Positions 6,898-15,657 of a stretch of 53,607 nucleotides of DNA are shown here, piece after piece; position 1 is the first letter of the stretch, and every line of letters begins with the position of its first letter. Made by a program: the position numbers and the translations under genes. The notes under the pieces are model-generated. The model saw only the letters and a list, made by a program, of their open reading frames with translations. It was not told the origin of the DNA and did no database searches. Origin of the DNA: Cytophagales bacterium (GTDB lineage: Bacteria > Bacteroidota > Bacteroidia > Cytophagales > Spirosomataceae); assembly GCA_013298125.1 (NCBI GenBank), contig JAAFJP010000038.1, positions 1 to 53,607 on the forward strand. Reading direction: 5' to 3'.

Positions 6898-9774
6898 ATG
6901 GCAAGACCCTCCAACAATCCTAACGATAAATCAAAAGCTAAAAAGGGCGAAACGCCTCTCGCCAAACAATACAACCAAATCAAATTAAAGTATCCTGGGG
7001 CATTGTTATTGTTTCGGGTAGGTGATTTTTATGAAACCTTTGGTGAGGATGCTGTACGGGCTTCTAAAATTCTGAACATCACCCTCACTCGTCGAAATAA
7101 TGGAAATGCCGATGACCATTTGGCAGGTTTTCCACATCATTCTCTTGACAATTATTTGCCTCGCCTCGTGCGTGCAGGCGAACGTGTAGCCATTTGCGAC
7201 CAGTTAGAAGACCCCGCAACGGCAAAAGGAATCGTGAAAAGAGGCGTTACAGAATTGGTTACACCTGGGGTTTCTTACAACGATAACGTGTTGGACATGA
7301 AGCAAAATAATTACTTGGCTTCGGTCAGTTTTGCTTCGTTTTCAAAAGATATTTTGGGAGTTGCCTTCTTGGATATTTCGACGGGAGAGTTTTTGTGTTC
7401 GCAAGGAAATGTATCTTATATCGAAAAATTGTTGCAGAGTTTTTCGCCCTCAGAAGTATTGTATTGTAAGAAAAACCGTCAAGAATTTACCCAAATTTTC
7501 GGAGATAAATTTCTAACTTTTGCCTTGGATGATTGGGCTTTTAAGCACGAATTTGCCTATCCACTTCTAACTAATCACTTCAAAACCAATAACTTAAAAG
7601 GATTTGGCATAGAATCGCTGACCGAAGGAATTATTGCCGCTGGGGTGATTATGCACTATTTGTCTGAGACTGAACACAAACAAGTTGGGCATATTTCTCG
7701 CATCAATCGTCTGGAGGAAGAGAAATACGTTTGGTTGGATAAATTCACGATTCGGAACTTAGAATTAGTCTCGGCACAACAAGAGGGAGGCATTCCATTA
7801 ATCCAAATTCTCGACCAAACCATGACTCCGATGGGTGCAAGATTGTTGAGAAAATGGTTGGTATTGCCTTTGAAAGAAAAATCACAAATACAAGAACGTC
7901 TCAATACCGTATCATACTTTAAGGAAAACGAAGAATTGAGAGAAAGTTTAGAGGCTCACTTGAAGCAAATTGGTGATTTAGAACGACTTATCTCAAAAGT
8001 TGCCGTCAAAAGAATCAATCCCAGAGAATTATTAGCCCTCAAAAAAGCTCTACTTCACATCGAACCCATCCGTTGGCAATTGCTCAATGGCAAGCCTTTG
8101 GAGATTGTGGGCGGTTTTCGTTCTGAAAAAGATGTAAGAGAAATGACTGTTGGCGGAGGTGATTTTGACGATGATACCGAAAGAAACGAAATCAGTAGCG
8201 ATGATTTTTTGAATGAAGTTTTGAATCCAGAATATGGGCAGTCGGCAGTCGGCAGTCAGCAATCGGCAGTAGAGGAAGAGAAAACAGTAATTTCTACAAA
8301 CTCACAGCTCACAGCTCATCGCTCGGAGCTTTTAAAAAAATACGCCGACCAACTAAATCCTTGTCAGTTTTTATTGGATAAAATCCAGAAAGAACTCCGT
8401 GATGATCCACCACTTTTGAGTAATCAAGGCGGCATGATTCGGCAGGGTGTAGATGATGAATTAGACCAACTTTTATCTATTGCTTACACAGGAAAGGACT
8501 TTTTGATGCAAATTCAAAATCGTGAAATTGAACGCACTGGGATTAGTTCTTTGAAAATTTCGTTCAATAAAGTTTTTGGATATTACTTAGAAGTTACCAA
8601 CGCCCACAAAGACAAAGTTCCAGAGGATTGGATTAGAAAACAGACCCTCGTAAATGCCGAAAGATACATCACGCCCGAACTCAAAGAATACGAAGAAACC
8701 ATCTTGGGGGCGGAGGATAAAATCAATGTGATTGAGCAAAGGATTTTTAATGAACTAGTAAACGTAGCCAACGATTATATCCACCAAATTCAGCAAAATG
8801 CTAAGATAATTGCGGTGTTGGACGTGCTGACAAACTTTGCCAAAGTTGCCGTTAAAAATAACTATTCAAAACCACAAGTATCTGACAGCAAGGTTCTTAA
8901 TGTAAAAAATGGACGACATCCCGTTATCGAACAACAATTACCTTTGGGCGAAAAATATGTTCCGAATGATTTGTATTTGGATGATGTTTCCCAACAAATT
9001 ATCATCATCACTGGACCTAACATGGCGGGTAAATCTGCCCTGTTACGACAAACCGCTTTGATAGTTTTGATGGCTCAAATCGGTAGTTTTGTCCCTGCGA
9101 CAGAGGCTGAAATCGGGATAGTGGATAAAGTCTTTACCCGTGTAGGGGCGAGTGATAATCTCTCAAAAGGTGAATCGACTTTCATGGTAGAAATGACCGA
9201 AACCGCCAGCATCTTGAACAACCTTTCGGATAGAAGTCTCGTCTTAATGGATGAGATTGGGCGTGGGACGAGTACCTACGATGGCGTTTCGATTGCTTGG
9301 GCGATTGCTGAATATTTACATAATCATTCTAATTTTAGACCTAAGACCCTTTTTGCGACCCATTATCACGAATTGAATGAGTTGGCAAATGATTTTTCAA
9401 GAATCAAAAATTTCAATGTTTCGGTCAAAGAAATCAATGGGAAAGTGATTTTTATGCGTAAGTTACAGGAGGGTGGTTCTGAACACAGTTTTGGTATTCA
9501 TGTAGCCCAATTGGCTGGTATTCCACAAAATGTTGTGTTTCGTGCGAGTGAAATTTTAGTAGAATTAGAAAAAAATAGAAGCAAAGAGCAACATCGCCAA
9601 ACCATCCGAGAAATGCCCAAACAGAATTTTCAGATGGCAATTTTTGAGGCAGAAAAGAATCCAAAATTTGAGAAAATAGAAGGACTCTTAAAAACTTTGG
9701 ACATCAACACCATGTCTCCAATTGAAGCACTACTAAAACTCAATGAAGTGAAGCGAGTTTTTGAAGATAAATAA
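6898..9774 (+). CDS. mutS: DNA mismatch repair protein MutS, with an unusual insertion
   Basis: The 958-residue ATPase recognises mismatches and starts mismatch repair. The mismatch-reading F-x-E motif is F44-Y-E46 (GDFYETF). The Walker A motif GPNMAGKS is at 706-713, followed by Walker B (LVLMDEIGRGTST) and the ATHYHEL switch, so the enzyme looks intact. Bacteroidota MutS proteins are usually about 860-880 residues. The excess is at roughly residues 402-482, an acidic, poorly conserved stretch within the lever/core region. Part of that stretch (residues 447-478) is encoded by the kind of short-word repeats found in spacers here. The gene is convergent with truA and shares a hairpin terminator with it. 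Confidence 0.96.
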   Translation: MARPSNNPNDKSKAKKGETPLAKQYNQIKLKYPGALLLFRVGDFYETFGEDAVRASKILNITLTRRNNGNADDHLAGFPHHSLDNYLPRLVRAGERVAICDQLEDPATAKGIVKRGVTELVTPGVSYNDNVLDMKQNNYLASVSFASFSKDILGVAFLDISTGEFLCSQGNVSYIEKLLQSFSPSEVLYCKKNRQEFTQIFGDKFLTFALDDWAFKHEFAYPLLTNHFKTNNLKGFGIESLTEGIIAAGVIMHYLSETEHKQVGHISRINRLEEEKYVWLDKFTIRNLELVSAQQEGGIPLIQILDQTMTPMGARLLRKWLVLPLKEKSQIQERLNTVSYFKENEELRESLEAHLKQIGDLERLISKVAVKRINPRELLALKKALLHIEPIRWQLLNGKPLEIVGGFRSEKDVREMTVGGGDFDDDTERNEISSDDFLNEVLNPEYGQSAVGSQQSAVEEEKTVISTNSQLTAHRSELLKKYADQLNPCQFLLDKIQKELRDDPPLLSNQGGMIRQGVDDELDQLLSIAYTGKDFLMQIQNREIERTGISSLKISFNKVFGYYLEVTNAHKDKVPEDWIRKQTLVNAERYITPELKEYEETILGAEDKINVIEQRIFNELVNVANDYIHQIQQNAKIIAVLDVLTNFAKVAVKNNYSKPQVSDSKVLNVKNGRHPVIEQQLPLGEKYVPNDLYLDDVSQQIIIITGPNMAGKSALLRQTALIVLMAQIGSFVPATEAEIGIVDKVFTRVGASDNLSKGESTFMVEMTETASILNNLSDRSLVLMDEIGRGTSTYDGVSIAWAIAEYLHNHSNFRPKTLFATHYHELNELANDFSRIKNFNVSVKEINGKVIFMRKLQEGGSEHSFGIHVAQLAGIPQNVVFRASEILVELEKNRSKEQHRQTIREMPKQNFQMAIFEAEKNPKFEKIEGLLKTLDINTMSPIEALLKLNEVKRVFEDK
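8237..8330 (+). repeat. Spacer-type word repeats inside mutS
   Basis: GGCAGTC/GGCAGTA words are repeated at 8237-8275 and CACAGCTCACAGCTC words at 8301-8330, in frame within mutS. Similar GCAGTA words occur in the spacer at 50565-50630. They encode QSAVGSQQSAV and SQLTAHRSEL. Confidence 0.65.
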
Positions 9775-9779
9775 TATTA

Positions 9780-9808
9780 ATGGAGGTGAGTTAATAATTC
9801 ACCTCCAT
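9780..9808. terminator. Shared terminator between convergent mutS and truA
   Basis: ATGGAGGTGA (9780-9789) pairs with TCACCTCCAT (9799-9808), overlapping the truA stop codon. Its position between convergent genes supports a bidirectional terminator, although the U-tracts are weak. Confidence 0.6.
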
Positions 9809-10522
9809 CAAAAATAATCCCTCCGCAGGCACAGCACGACCCGCTTTATTACGGTTTTTTGAGAGAATAATTTGCTCAAAATCTTCCAAAGACAACCTTC
9901 CAGAACCTACTTCCAGGAGCGTCCCCACAATGGCACGCACCATGCCCCTCAAAAAACGATTGGCTTTAATATAAAAGACTAACATTCCGTCTGAACATTC
10001 TTGCCAACGAGCTTCTTCGATAGTACAATTGAAAGTAAAAACGTCTGTGTTTATTTTACTAAAACATTGATAATCAATATGTTTAAATAAAATCTGACAG
10101 GCTTCATTCATTAATCCTATATTCAAATCTCCATTAAATTCATACACTAAGCCTTTCTGAAATGGATTTTTTTTTCGAGAAATTCTGTATTCGTATTTGC
10201 GTGAAGTAGCCTCAAAACGGGAGTGGTAATCGTCAGCAACTTGGAATATTTTAGCAACAGAAATATCAAAAGGTAGAACCCTGTTCATGCGATAAACCAA
10301 GTTGGTAGTATCTGAAATTTCGTTTTCTACCTCAAAATGAGCCACTTGTTGCATAGCGTGTACTCCCGCATCCGTGCGACTACTTCCCGTAATTTCTATT
10401 TTGGTTTTCAGCAAGGTACTCAGGGCTTTTTCAAGTTCGGCTTGTACCGTGTTTGCATTGATTTGAATCTGCCATCCACAGTAATTTGTCCCCTTGTAAG
10501 CACACTCTATGAAGTATCGCAT
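9791..10522 (-). CDS. truA: tRNA pseudouridine(38-40) synthase
   Basis: TruA isomerises uridines 38-40 in the anticodon arm of tRNAs. The start at 10522 gives MRYFIECAYKGTNYCGWQIQ, the standard N-terminus; an earlier ATG at 10573 would add 17 residues with no family similarity. The catalytic aspartate is in GSSRTDAGVHA (about residue 50), and the KANRFLRGMVRAIVGTL motif follows near residue 195. The length is 243 residues, typical for the family. Confidence 0.93.
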   Translation of the reverse strand: MRYFIECAYKGTNYCGWQIQINANTVQAELEKALSTLLKTKIEITGSSRTDAGVHAMQQVAHFEVENEISDTTNLVYRMNRVLPFDISVAKIFQVADDYHSRFEATSRKYEYRISRKKNPFQKGLVYEFNGDLNIGLMNEACQILFKHIDYQCFSKINTDVFTFNCTIEEARWQECSDGMLVFYIKANRFLRGMVRAIVGTLLEVGSGRLSLEDFEQIILSKNRNKAGRAVPAEGLFLMEVNY

Positions 10523-10619
10523 AACGTTTAATAAATTATAAGCCATTTTTACACACAAAAATCGACCATTCACAACAAAACTTTATCAAATGATAAGAAT
10601 ATGTGTATTTTTGTAAATG

Positions 10620-10705
10620 AAAACTTTTCCATCAAAAGAAAAGTAATCAAATAATAGCAAGAAGCAATACAGCAAAAAAGCCAGAGGATTTTCTGGCTTT
10701 TTTCT
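10620..10705 (+). ncRNA. Candidate small RNA or leader transcript
   Basis: A transcript started from the -7 box at 10606-10613 would run about 85 bases and end at the Rho-independent hairpin at 10676-10703. It begins with a 9-codon reading frame (MKTFPSKEK). No annotated gene follows on the plus strand, so the terminator has no obvious protein-coding client in that direction. No -33 box is visible. The hairpin could instead serve the leftward yebC-type transcript. Confidence 0.3.
10676..10703. terminator. Rho-independent hairpin
   Basis: AAAAAAGCCAGA and TCTGGCTTTTTT form a perfect stem with a short loop, A-rich on one side and T-rich on the other, so it can act in both directions. Confidence 0.75.
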
Positions 10706-10752
10706 TTTTGCAACCACATAGATAAGATAGTTATCATAGAAAACTTAGAAAA

Positions 10753-10920
10753 TTAAATTTCGGAATTATATACTTATTAATGCAAGTCCCTAATGCCCCT
10801 ATCCCAAACCCTTTCCCCTTGAAGGGAAAGGGCTTTATACCCTTGTTGGCAAAGTCCTTCCCTTCAAGGGGAAGGATTTAGAATGGGGTGCATTAATAAG
10901 TATATAGTTCCGTTAAATTT
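10753..10920. mobile_element. Miniature element, family B copy 1, 152 bp with 8-bp target duplication
   Basis: The body is 10761-10912, with terminal inverted repeats of about 24 bp beginning CGGAAYTATATACTTATTAA. Inside are CCCTTTCCCCTTGAAGGG-type words arranged as a further hairpin. TTAAATTT flanks both sides (10753-10760, 10913-10920). There is no ORF. A shorter copy with its own 8-bp duplication is at 26278-26405. Confidence 0.8.
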
Positions 10921-11012
10921 TAGCTAAATTTCTCAAATCCTATGTTTACTATGTTTCCTATGCTCTCTATGTGGTTGCAATTATGTAACCTATGCTTTCT
11001 ATCTGGTTTCAA

Positions 11013-11729
11013 TTACCTCATGTTATGATAAACATTCTGAACGTCATCATCTTCTTCGAGACGCTCTAACAGTTTATCTACATCTGCCATTTGGGCTTCG
11101 GTTAATTCTTTGGTATCGTTTGGAATACGCTCAAAATCAGCACCTTGTAGTTCAAAACCTTTTTCTTCTAAGATTTTTTGGAGAGAACCATAAGCCGTAA
11201 ATTCTCCGTAAATATTGATTTGATTATTCTCTAAATCCAAGAAAACTTCTTCTGCACCGAAGTCAATCAATTCAAATTCTAACTCTTCGGTATCAATATC
11301 TTCGGTCTTAGCGATTTTGAAAACACATTTACGGTCAAAGATAAAATCCAACATTCCAGTTGTCCCGATTGTACCTCCGCATTTCGTAAAATGACTTCTG
11401 ATATTGGCAATACTACGATTAGTATTGTCAGTAGTACATTCTACCAAAATCGCAACTCCGTGAGCTGCATATCCTTCGTACACAATCTCTTTATAGTCTT
11501 CTTGGTCTTTTGAAGAGGCTTTTTTGATAGCACGCTCTACGTTGTCTTTGGGCATATTCACTGCCTTCGCATTCTGAATAATGGCTCTCAGACGTGAGTT
11601 TGAGTGAGGGTCTGGACCGCCCGCTTTTACGGCAATAACAATATCCTTACCGATTTTGGTAAAGGTTTTTGCCATCTGTCCCCATCTTTTAAATTTTCTT
11701 GCTTTTCTAAATTCAAATGCTCTTCCCAT
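11013..11729 (-). CDS. YebC/PmpR family protein
   Basis: A 238-residue protein of the YebC family, annotated historically as DNA-binding regulators and more recently linked to translation of difficult proline-rich stretches. Visible family features are the N-terminal FKRWGQMAKTFTKIGKDI block (the usual KW..IK..K region), GGPDPHSNSRLRAIIQNAK around residues 38-56, NMPKDNVERAIKKA near 60, and the acidic C-terminal domain. The length is normal. It starts after a spacer of GTTATTGG/TTAGTTA words. Its precise role here (regulator or ribosome-associated factor) cannot be decided from sequence. Confidence 0.9.
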   Translation of the reverse strand: MGRAFEFRKARKFKRWGQMAKTFTKIGKDIVIAVKAGGPDPHSNSRLRAIIQNAKAVNMPKDNVERAIKKASSKDQEDYKEIVYEGYAAHGVAILVECTTDNTNRSIANIRSHFTKCGGTIGTTGMLDFIFDRKCVFKIAKTEDIDTEELEFELIDFGAEEVFLDLENNQINIYGEFTAYGSLQKILEEKGFELQGADFERIPNDTKELTEAQMADVDKLLERLEEDDDVQNVYHNMR

Positions 11730-11780
11730 TGGTTGGTGATTAGTTAATGGTCATTAGTTATTGGTAAAAATCGAGTAAAT
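11730..11780. repeat. GATTAGTTA/GTTATTGG word repeats
   Basis: The spacer directly before the YebC-family start is built from degenerate short words (GGTTGGTGATTAG, GGTCATTAGTTATTGG). This is the same vocabulary as at 25395-25450 and 41541-41748. Confidence 0.5.
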
Positions 11781-11897
11781 ATCTAACAATCAACAACTTA
11801 AAATATTTTAGTTTGAAATTATTTATTTTCGTAAATTCTATTTTTTACATTTTCACAAAGTTAGAGATTAATCCTTTTTTTCGCAAAAAGTAAAACA

Positions 11898-11923
11898 AAA
11901 AGCCCATTAAAAAAATGGGCTTT
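11898..11923 (-). terminator. Rho-independent terminator after the NTF2-like gene
   Basis: AAAGCCCATT and AATGGGCTTT form a stem, and on the minus strand a T run (TTTTTGTTTT) follows. It lies about 45 bases past the stop codon at 11969. Confidence 0.75.
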
Positions 11924-11968
11924 GAGCTTGAATTATGATAATTGCTTATTGATAACTGTTCATTGATA

Positions 11969-12526
11969 TTACCAACCATCATCTGCCTTTGGCTTCACGT
12001 TGGCTGTCGATGTTTTCTTTGGAGCTGCCTTTGTTGGGGCGGCGGCAGTAGTCATTACAGAAGAAGACGAAGAAGATGCTCCTATGCCTTTCACTTGTGC
12101 ATCCAATTCCGCACGACTGAATACACGACTAACAATTTTCCAATCACTACCAAATTTCAACATACTCAATAAGTCGATATATTTAAAATCTCCAAATTGT
12201 AATTCTACGGTTGCTAAGGCAGATACGCCTACGTATGAATACGAAATCATTTTAGTTGAACCACCTTTGGTAGAAATACCGCCTGCGGGCATTGACGAAA
12301 CAAATTTCGCTACTGGAATATCTTGAATAGCACCAGCGGCACTTACCGTTCTGAGCATCGCCGTTGGGTGAAACGCTTGGTTCAATTTGGCTGCATCACC
12401 TTTTGATACTCCATCAAGATAGTTATTTACACAGAATTTCACGGCTTCGTCTTCCGACTGAGCTTTTAATGACGTAACGCTTGTTGTTACGAAAAACAAA
12501 AAGAGGATAATTTTTGAAATATTCAT
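11969..12526 (-). CDS. Secreted NTF2-like (lumazine-binding-type) protein
   Basis: A 185-residue exported protein. Residues 1-22 (MNISKIILFLFFVTTSVTSLKA) are a signal peptide. Residues about 25-140 match the pattern of the Bacteroidota nuclear-transport-factor-2-like/putative lumazine-binding family: VNNYLDGVSKGDAAKLNQAF, AMLRT, the SYSYVGVSALATVELQ strand and the DWKIVSRVF ending. The C-terminal 40 residues are low complexity (Ser, Ala, Thr, Lys, Pro), probably disordered. The function of these proteins is unknown; the cone-shaped fold may bind a small ligand. It is a single-gene unit with its own terminator. Confidence 0.8.
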   Translation of the reverse strand: MNISKIILFLFFVTTSVTSLKAQSEDEAVKFCVNNYLDGVSKGDAAKLNQAFHPTAMLRTVSAAGAIQDIPVAKFVSSMPAGGISTKGGSTKMISYSYVGVSALATVELQFGDFKYIDLLSMLKFGSDWKIVSRVFSRAELDAQVKGIGASSSSSSVMTTAAAPTKAAPKKTSTANVKPKADDGW

Positions 12527-12604
12527 GGAGATAGTATTTTAGGATTTGACCCTTAAAATTAATATTATTTTGTGGTTTAACGAAAATTTAGACTGATTTA
12601 TTGT

Positions 12605-13837
12605 TTACTCCCCCTCCAACTCCTCTGGAAGCCCCTCTCCACTCATAAAATACCAAGCCTTGTCTGGATATAAAATCGACTGAGCAACTTTTATGCGTCC
12701 CAAGGCACGATTGGCTACGTTTTGGAGAATAATGATGGACGAATTATCACGGTTGTTGTGCATATAATAATTCTTGAATCCATGCCACCAACCCGTGTGG
12801 AAAGTTAGCCATGAACCATCGTCCATTAATTGCAAACGCCAACCAAAACCGTAGTTTCTGGTAGTGGCAAATTTGAAGGTATGGGCGGGTTGGAAGGCTT
12901 CATTGAGGGTACTCATTTTTACCAATTTCTCAGTATTCAACGCCATATCCCATTTAAATAAATCTTCAACGGTTGAATAAACACCTTTATCGCCCGTTGC
13001 ACCATCGAGATGGTCGAAAGGCACTTGCCAAAAACCATTTCTGCGAGGAGTGTAACCCACGGCGGCAGTGGCAGCTTGTTCAGAATTATAGGGGTCATAG
13101 ACAAAACTTCGAGACATTCCCGCAGGAGCAAAAAGATTCTTTTGAGCGTATTCTCTGAAATTCATACCCGATAGTTTCTCCACGATATACGCCAATAAAA
13201 CGTAGTTGGAATTATTGTAATTGAAACGTTGATTTGGCAAATAATTAATCCCTGGTTTGTGTTGAGCAAATAAATCAACCACTAAATCATTAGTCATCGG
13301 GAATTTTTTATTCACAATTCTATCTAAACAATACACATAGTTAGGAATGCCCGAACGATGAGTCAATAAGCTCCGTATCGTTATCGTAGAGTCATAGGGA
13401 AAATTAGGAATATGTTTATAAACTGGGTCGTCGTAATTAATCAAGCCTTTTTCGTGCAATTGCATGATGGCAACTGCCGTAAATTGCTTTGAGACTGACG
13501 CTAACTGAAATTGTGTTTGGGTGGTATTGGTATCTTTTCTAAAAAAACTCGAATATCCAAAGGCATTTTTATAGATAATTTTGCCATGTTGAGCCACTAA
13601 AACAGCTCCATTAAAACCTCCAAATTTATGTAATTTCTTGAAAAAAGTATCTAATTTAACCGCCTTTCGACTTGCCATTTTTGGGTCATAAAGCCTTGAA
13701 ATACTGTCATTTCTCAATGTAACTGCATTGGTGGGTTCATCAGAAAGTTGGCGAGGCTGATGAGAACAGGCAATTACGCCTAAGCCCAAGAAGAAAGAAA
13801 ATGCTATAATATATCTGGTAATTTTCAAAAGTATCAC
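12605..13837 (-). CDS. Serine beta-lactamase/penicillin-binding-fold lipoprotein
   Basis: A 410-residue periplasmic or outer-membrane lipoprotein (lipobox GVIAC, Cys24). The class C beta-lactamase fold is shown by the nucleophile motif S114-V-S-K117 (LASVSKQFTAVA), the tyrosine motif in RFNYNNSNYVLLAYIVEKL near residue 210, and HTGWWHG near residue 345 in place of KTG. Such proteins are usually esterases or D-aminopeptidase-like peptidases rather than true beta-lactamases; the substrate is unknown. It stands alone on the minus strand, divergent from corA. Confidence 0.87.
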   Translation of the reverse strand: MILLKITRYIIAFSFFLGLGVIACSHQPRQLSDEPTNAVTLRNDSISRLYDPKMASRKAVKLDTFFKKLHKFGGFNGAVLVAQHGKIIYKNAFGYSSFFRKDTNTTQTQFQLASVSKQFTAVAIMQLHEKGLINYDDPVYKHIPNFPYDSTITIRSLLTHRSGIPNYVYCLDRIVNKKFPMTNDLVVDLFAQHKPGINYLPNQRFNYNNSNYVLLAYIVEKLSGMNFREYAQKNLFAPAGMSRSFVYDPYNSEQAATAAVGYTPRRNGFWQVPFDHLDGATGDKGVYSTVEDLFKWDMALNTEKLVKMSTLNEAFQPAHTFKFATTRNYGFGWRLQLMDDGSWLTFHTGWWHGFKNYYMHNNRDNSSIIILQNVANRALGRIKVAQSILYPDKAWYFMSGEGLPEELEGE

Positions 13838-13972
13838 GTTTTACGAAGGGTTAATAATTAGCAAGTGGTTGTGTTTTGATAACGTAAAATTAATCCATGA
13901 ATTTGATTTATGCCAATCTGTTTCTAATTTTAGGTACATAAGTAGTTACGTCAAAGTGAATGATGTTTTTAT

Positions 13973-14048
13973 TTACCACAAAAGAATCAATAGTTATCAA
14001 TAGTTTAAAAAATCAATACTTTGTTTCCTTTTGATTCTTTTGTGGTAA
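13973..14048. repeat. 18-bp perfect inverted repeat upstream of corA
   Basis: TTACCACAAAAGAATCAA (13973-13990) faces its exact reverse complement at 14031-14048, with a loop of 40 bases; the pairing continues imperfectly outward. It ends 54 bases before the corA start, so it is likely to be in or just before the corA leader. Confidence 0.7.
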
Positions 14049-14102
14049 GTAAATAAACATTGTTTATATGCTTACAAACACTCTCACGACAAAATTCCAA
14101 TA

Positions 14103-15173
14103 ATGTCAAAAAAAGCTAAAATCAAAAATACAAATCTCGGTACGTCCCCAGGTACACTTACATATGTGGGTAAGGAAGTGAATTTTGAAACCAAAGTGTA
14201 TTGGACAGAATACAATGTCGAAGAATACAAGACGTATTGTTTCCCCAAATTATTGGATTTCAAACTTGACTTAGCTCCTGACAAAACCTATTGGCTCAAT
14301 ATTGACGGCATTCACGAACCACAAGTTATAGAAACAGTAGGTAAGGTTTTTGACCTTCACCCGCTCGTAATGGAGGATATCTTGAATACCCAACAAAAGC
14401 CTAAATTTGAGTATTATGACGAAAAACAGCTTTTTATTACCTTCAAAATGCTCGAATACAATCCCTACACTCGTGAGGTGGAAGTGGAGCATTTGAGCTT
14501 TATTTTGGGAAATGGCTATGTGATTTCATTTCAAGAAGAACGTGTAAGGGATATTTTTGAGCCTGTGATTCAACGATTGAAAACTTCGGCGGGAAAAACC
14601 CGTAAAAATGGAGCTGATTATTTATTGTATTCTTTGATGGATTTAGTAGTAGATAATTACTTTGTTGTTTTGGAGGAAGTTGCTGAAAATATGGAACGCT
14701 TGGAGGAGGATATTCTAAAAAATATCAAACAAAAATCTATGACCGAAATTTATTCTCTCAAACGAGAATTGACCTTGATGCGAAAAGTTATTTTCCCGCT
14801 TCGAGAAATGATTTCAAATCTTATCAGAGAAGAAGCTCCTTTGATTACACCAAACACCGCTTTATACCTTCGTGATGTACATGACCACGTTACGCAAGTA
14901 CTTGAAACCTTGGATTCTTACCGAGAATTGGTGGCTTCACTCATGGATTTAAACCTCTCACAAGCAAGTAATCGGATGAATAATGTGATGAAAGTTTTGA
15001 CGGTTATTTCAGTAATTTTCATGCCTCTGACCTTCGTAGCGGGGATTTATGGAATGAATTTCGATAATATGCCTGAGCTTCATTGGAAAAATGGCTACTA
15101 CTACGTGTGGGGAATCATGCTTTCTATGGTGATTGGAATGTTGTATTATTTTAGACGAAAGGATTGGTTGTAA
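14103..15173 (+). CDS. corA: Magnesium/cobalt transporter CorA
   Basis: A 356-residue CorA-type divalent cation channel of the inner membrane. The N-terminal two thirds form the cytoplasmic funnel, including the long helix rich in charged residues (about 190-290). Two C-terminal transmembrane helices follow, the first ending in the signature YGMN (about residue 316) and the second near WGIMLSMVIGMLYYF. The C-terminus RRKDWL is typical. It is followed by a clear terminator (15241-15275). Regulation may involve the upstream inverted repeat. Confidence 0.95.
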   Translation: MSKKAKIKNTNLGTSPGTLTYVGKEVNFETKVYWTEYNVEEYKTYCFPKLLDFKLDLAPDKTYWLNIDGIHEPQVIETVGKVFDLHPLVMEDILNTQQKPKFEYYDEKQLFITFKMLEYNPYTREVEVEHLSFILGNGYVISFQEERVRDIFEPVIQRLKTSAGKTRKNGADYLLYSLMDLVVDNYFVVLEEVAENMERLEEDILKNIKQKSMTEIYSLKRELTLMRKVIFPLREMISNLIREEAPLITPNTALYLRDVHDHVTQVLETLDSYRELVASLMDLNLSQASNRMNNVMKVLTVISVIFMPLTFVAGIYGMNFDNMPELHWKNGYYYVWGIMLSMVIGMLYYFRRKDWL

Positions 15174-15240
15174 GTATAAAAATTACCAAAACTTGGTTTT
15201 TGAATAAAAAAAACTTTTTTAGAGATATAACCTATTTTTC

Positions 15241-15275
15241 AATCCTGATTTTTGTAAAAAGTCAGGATTTTTTGT
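15241..15275 (+). terminator. corA terminator
   Basis: AATCCTGA (15241-15248) pairs with TCAGGATT (15262-15269), followed by a T run. Confidence 0.75.
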
Positions 15276-15657
15276 GTAGCTACTATTCTTTGAAACCTAT
15301 TTTTTGAAAAACAAATTTTTATCTTAATTTTTATCCTTTAAATTAAACTTTTCCTTTGAATAGTACAATAAAATATTTTTCAGATTTATGAAAATACTTT
15401 TTTCAGACAATGAAGTTCAGAAAATAAGTGATTTATTCTAAAAAAATGAAAAAAGTAAAAAAATAGGTTCAAAAAGCAGTTTTCAATTACAAAAAATGGT
15501 CTTTTCACTTAAATTTTACCCTTATTTTACAAATTTCACTTTTTGCCCATCTAAGTATAACTACTTGATTTTTAATAACATTTGCACGATTTTTACGTAT
15601 TAATATCAGAATCCTAACACATTATCTGATAATAATTAGCAAGAGCTTTTAAATAAA
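15276..15657. other. AT-rich spacer before the DUF3592 gene
   Basis: About 380 bases of very AT-rich sequence with many A and T runs. I see no ORF, repeat, clear promoter or conserved structure. Confidence 0.5.

Larger units (their letters stand above)
10574..10760. other. Spacer with a possible small transcript
   Basis: Gene-free. It contains a plus-strand -7 box TATTTTTG (10606-10613) and a strong hairpin (10676-10703), separated by about 65 bases. See the ncRNA entry. Confidence 0.5.

Noticed and set aside
11942-12326. Overlapping plus-strand frames opposite the NTF2-like gene
   Set aside because: Antisense to a gene with signal peptide and terminator; low-complexity product caused by the Ala/Ser-rich tail.
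12605-13837. An antibiotic-resistance beta-lactamase
   Set aside because: The fold and S-x-x-K are present, but HTG replaces KTG and the protein is a lipoprotein like many esterase or peptidase relatives; resistance cannot be claimed.
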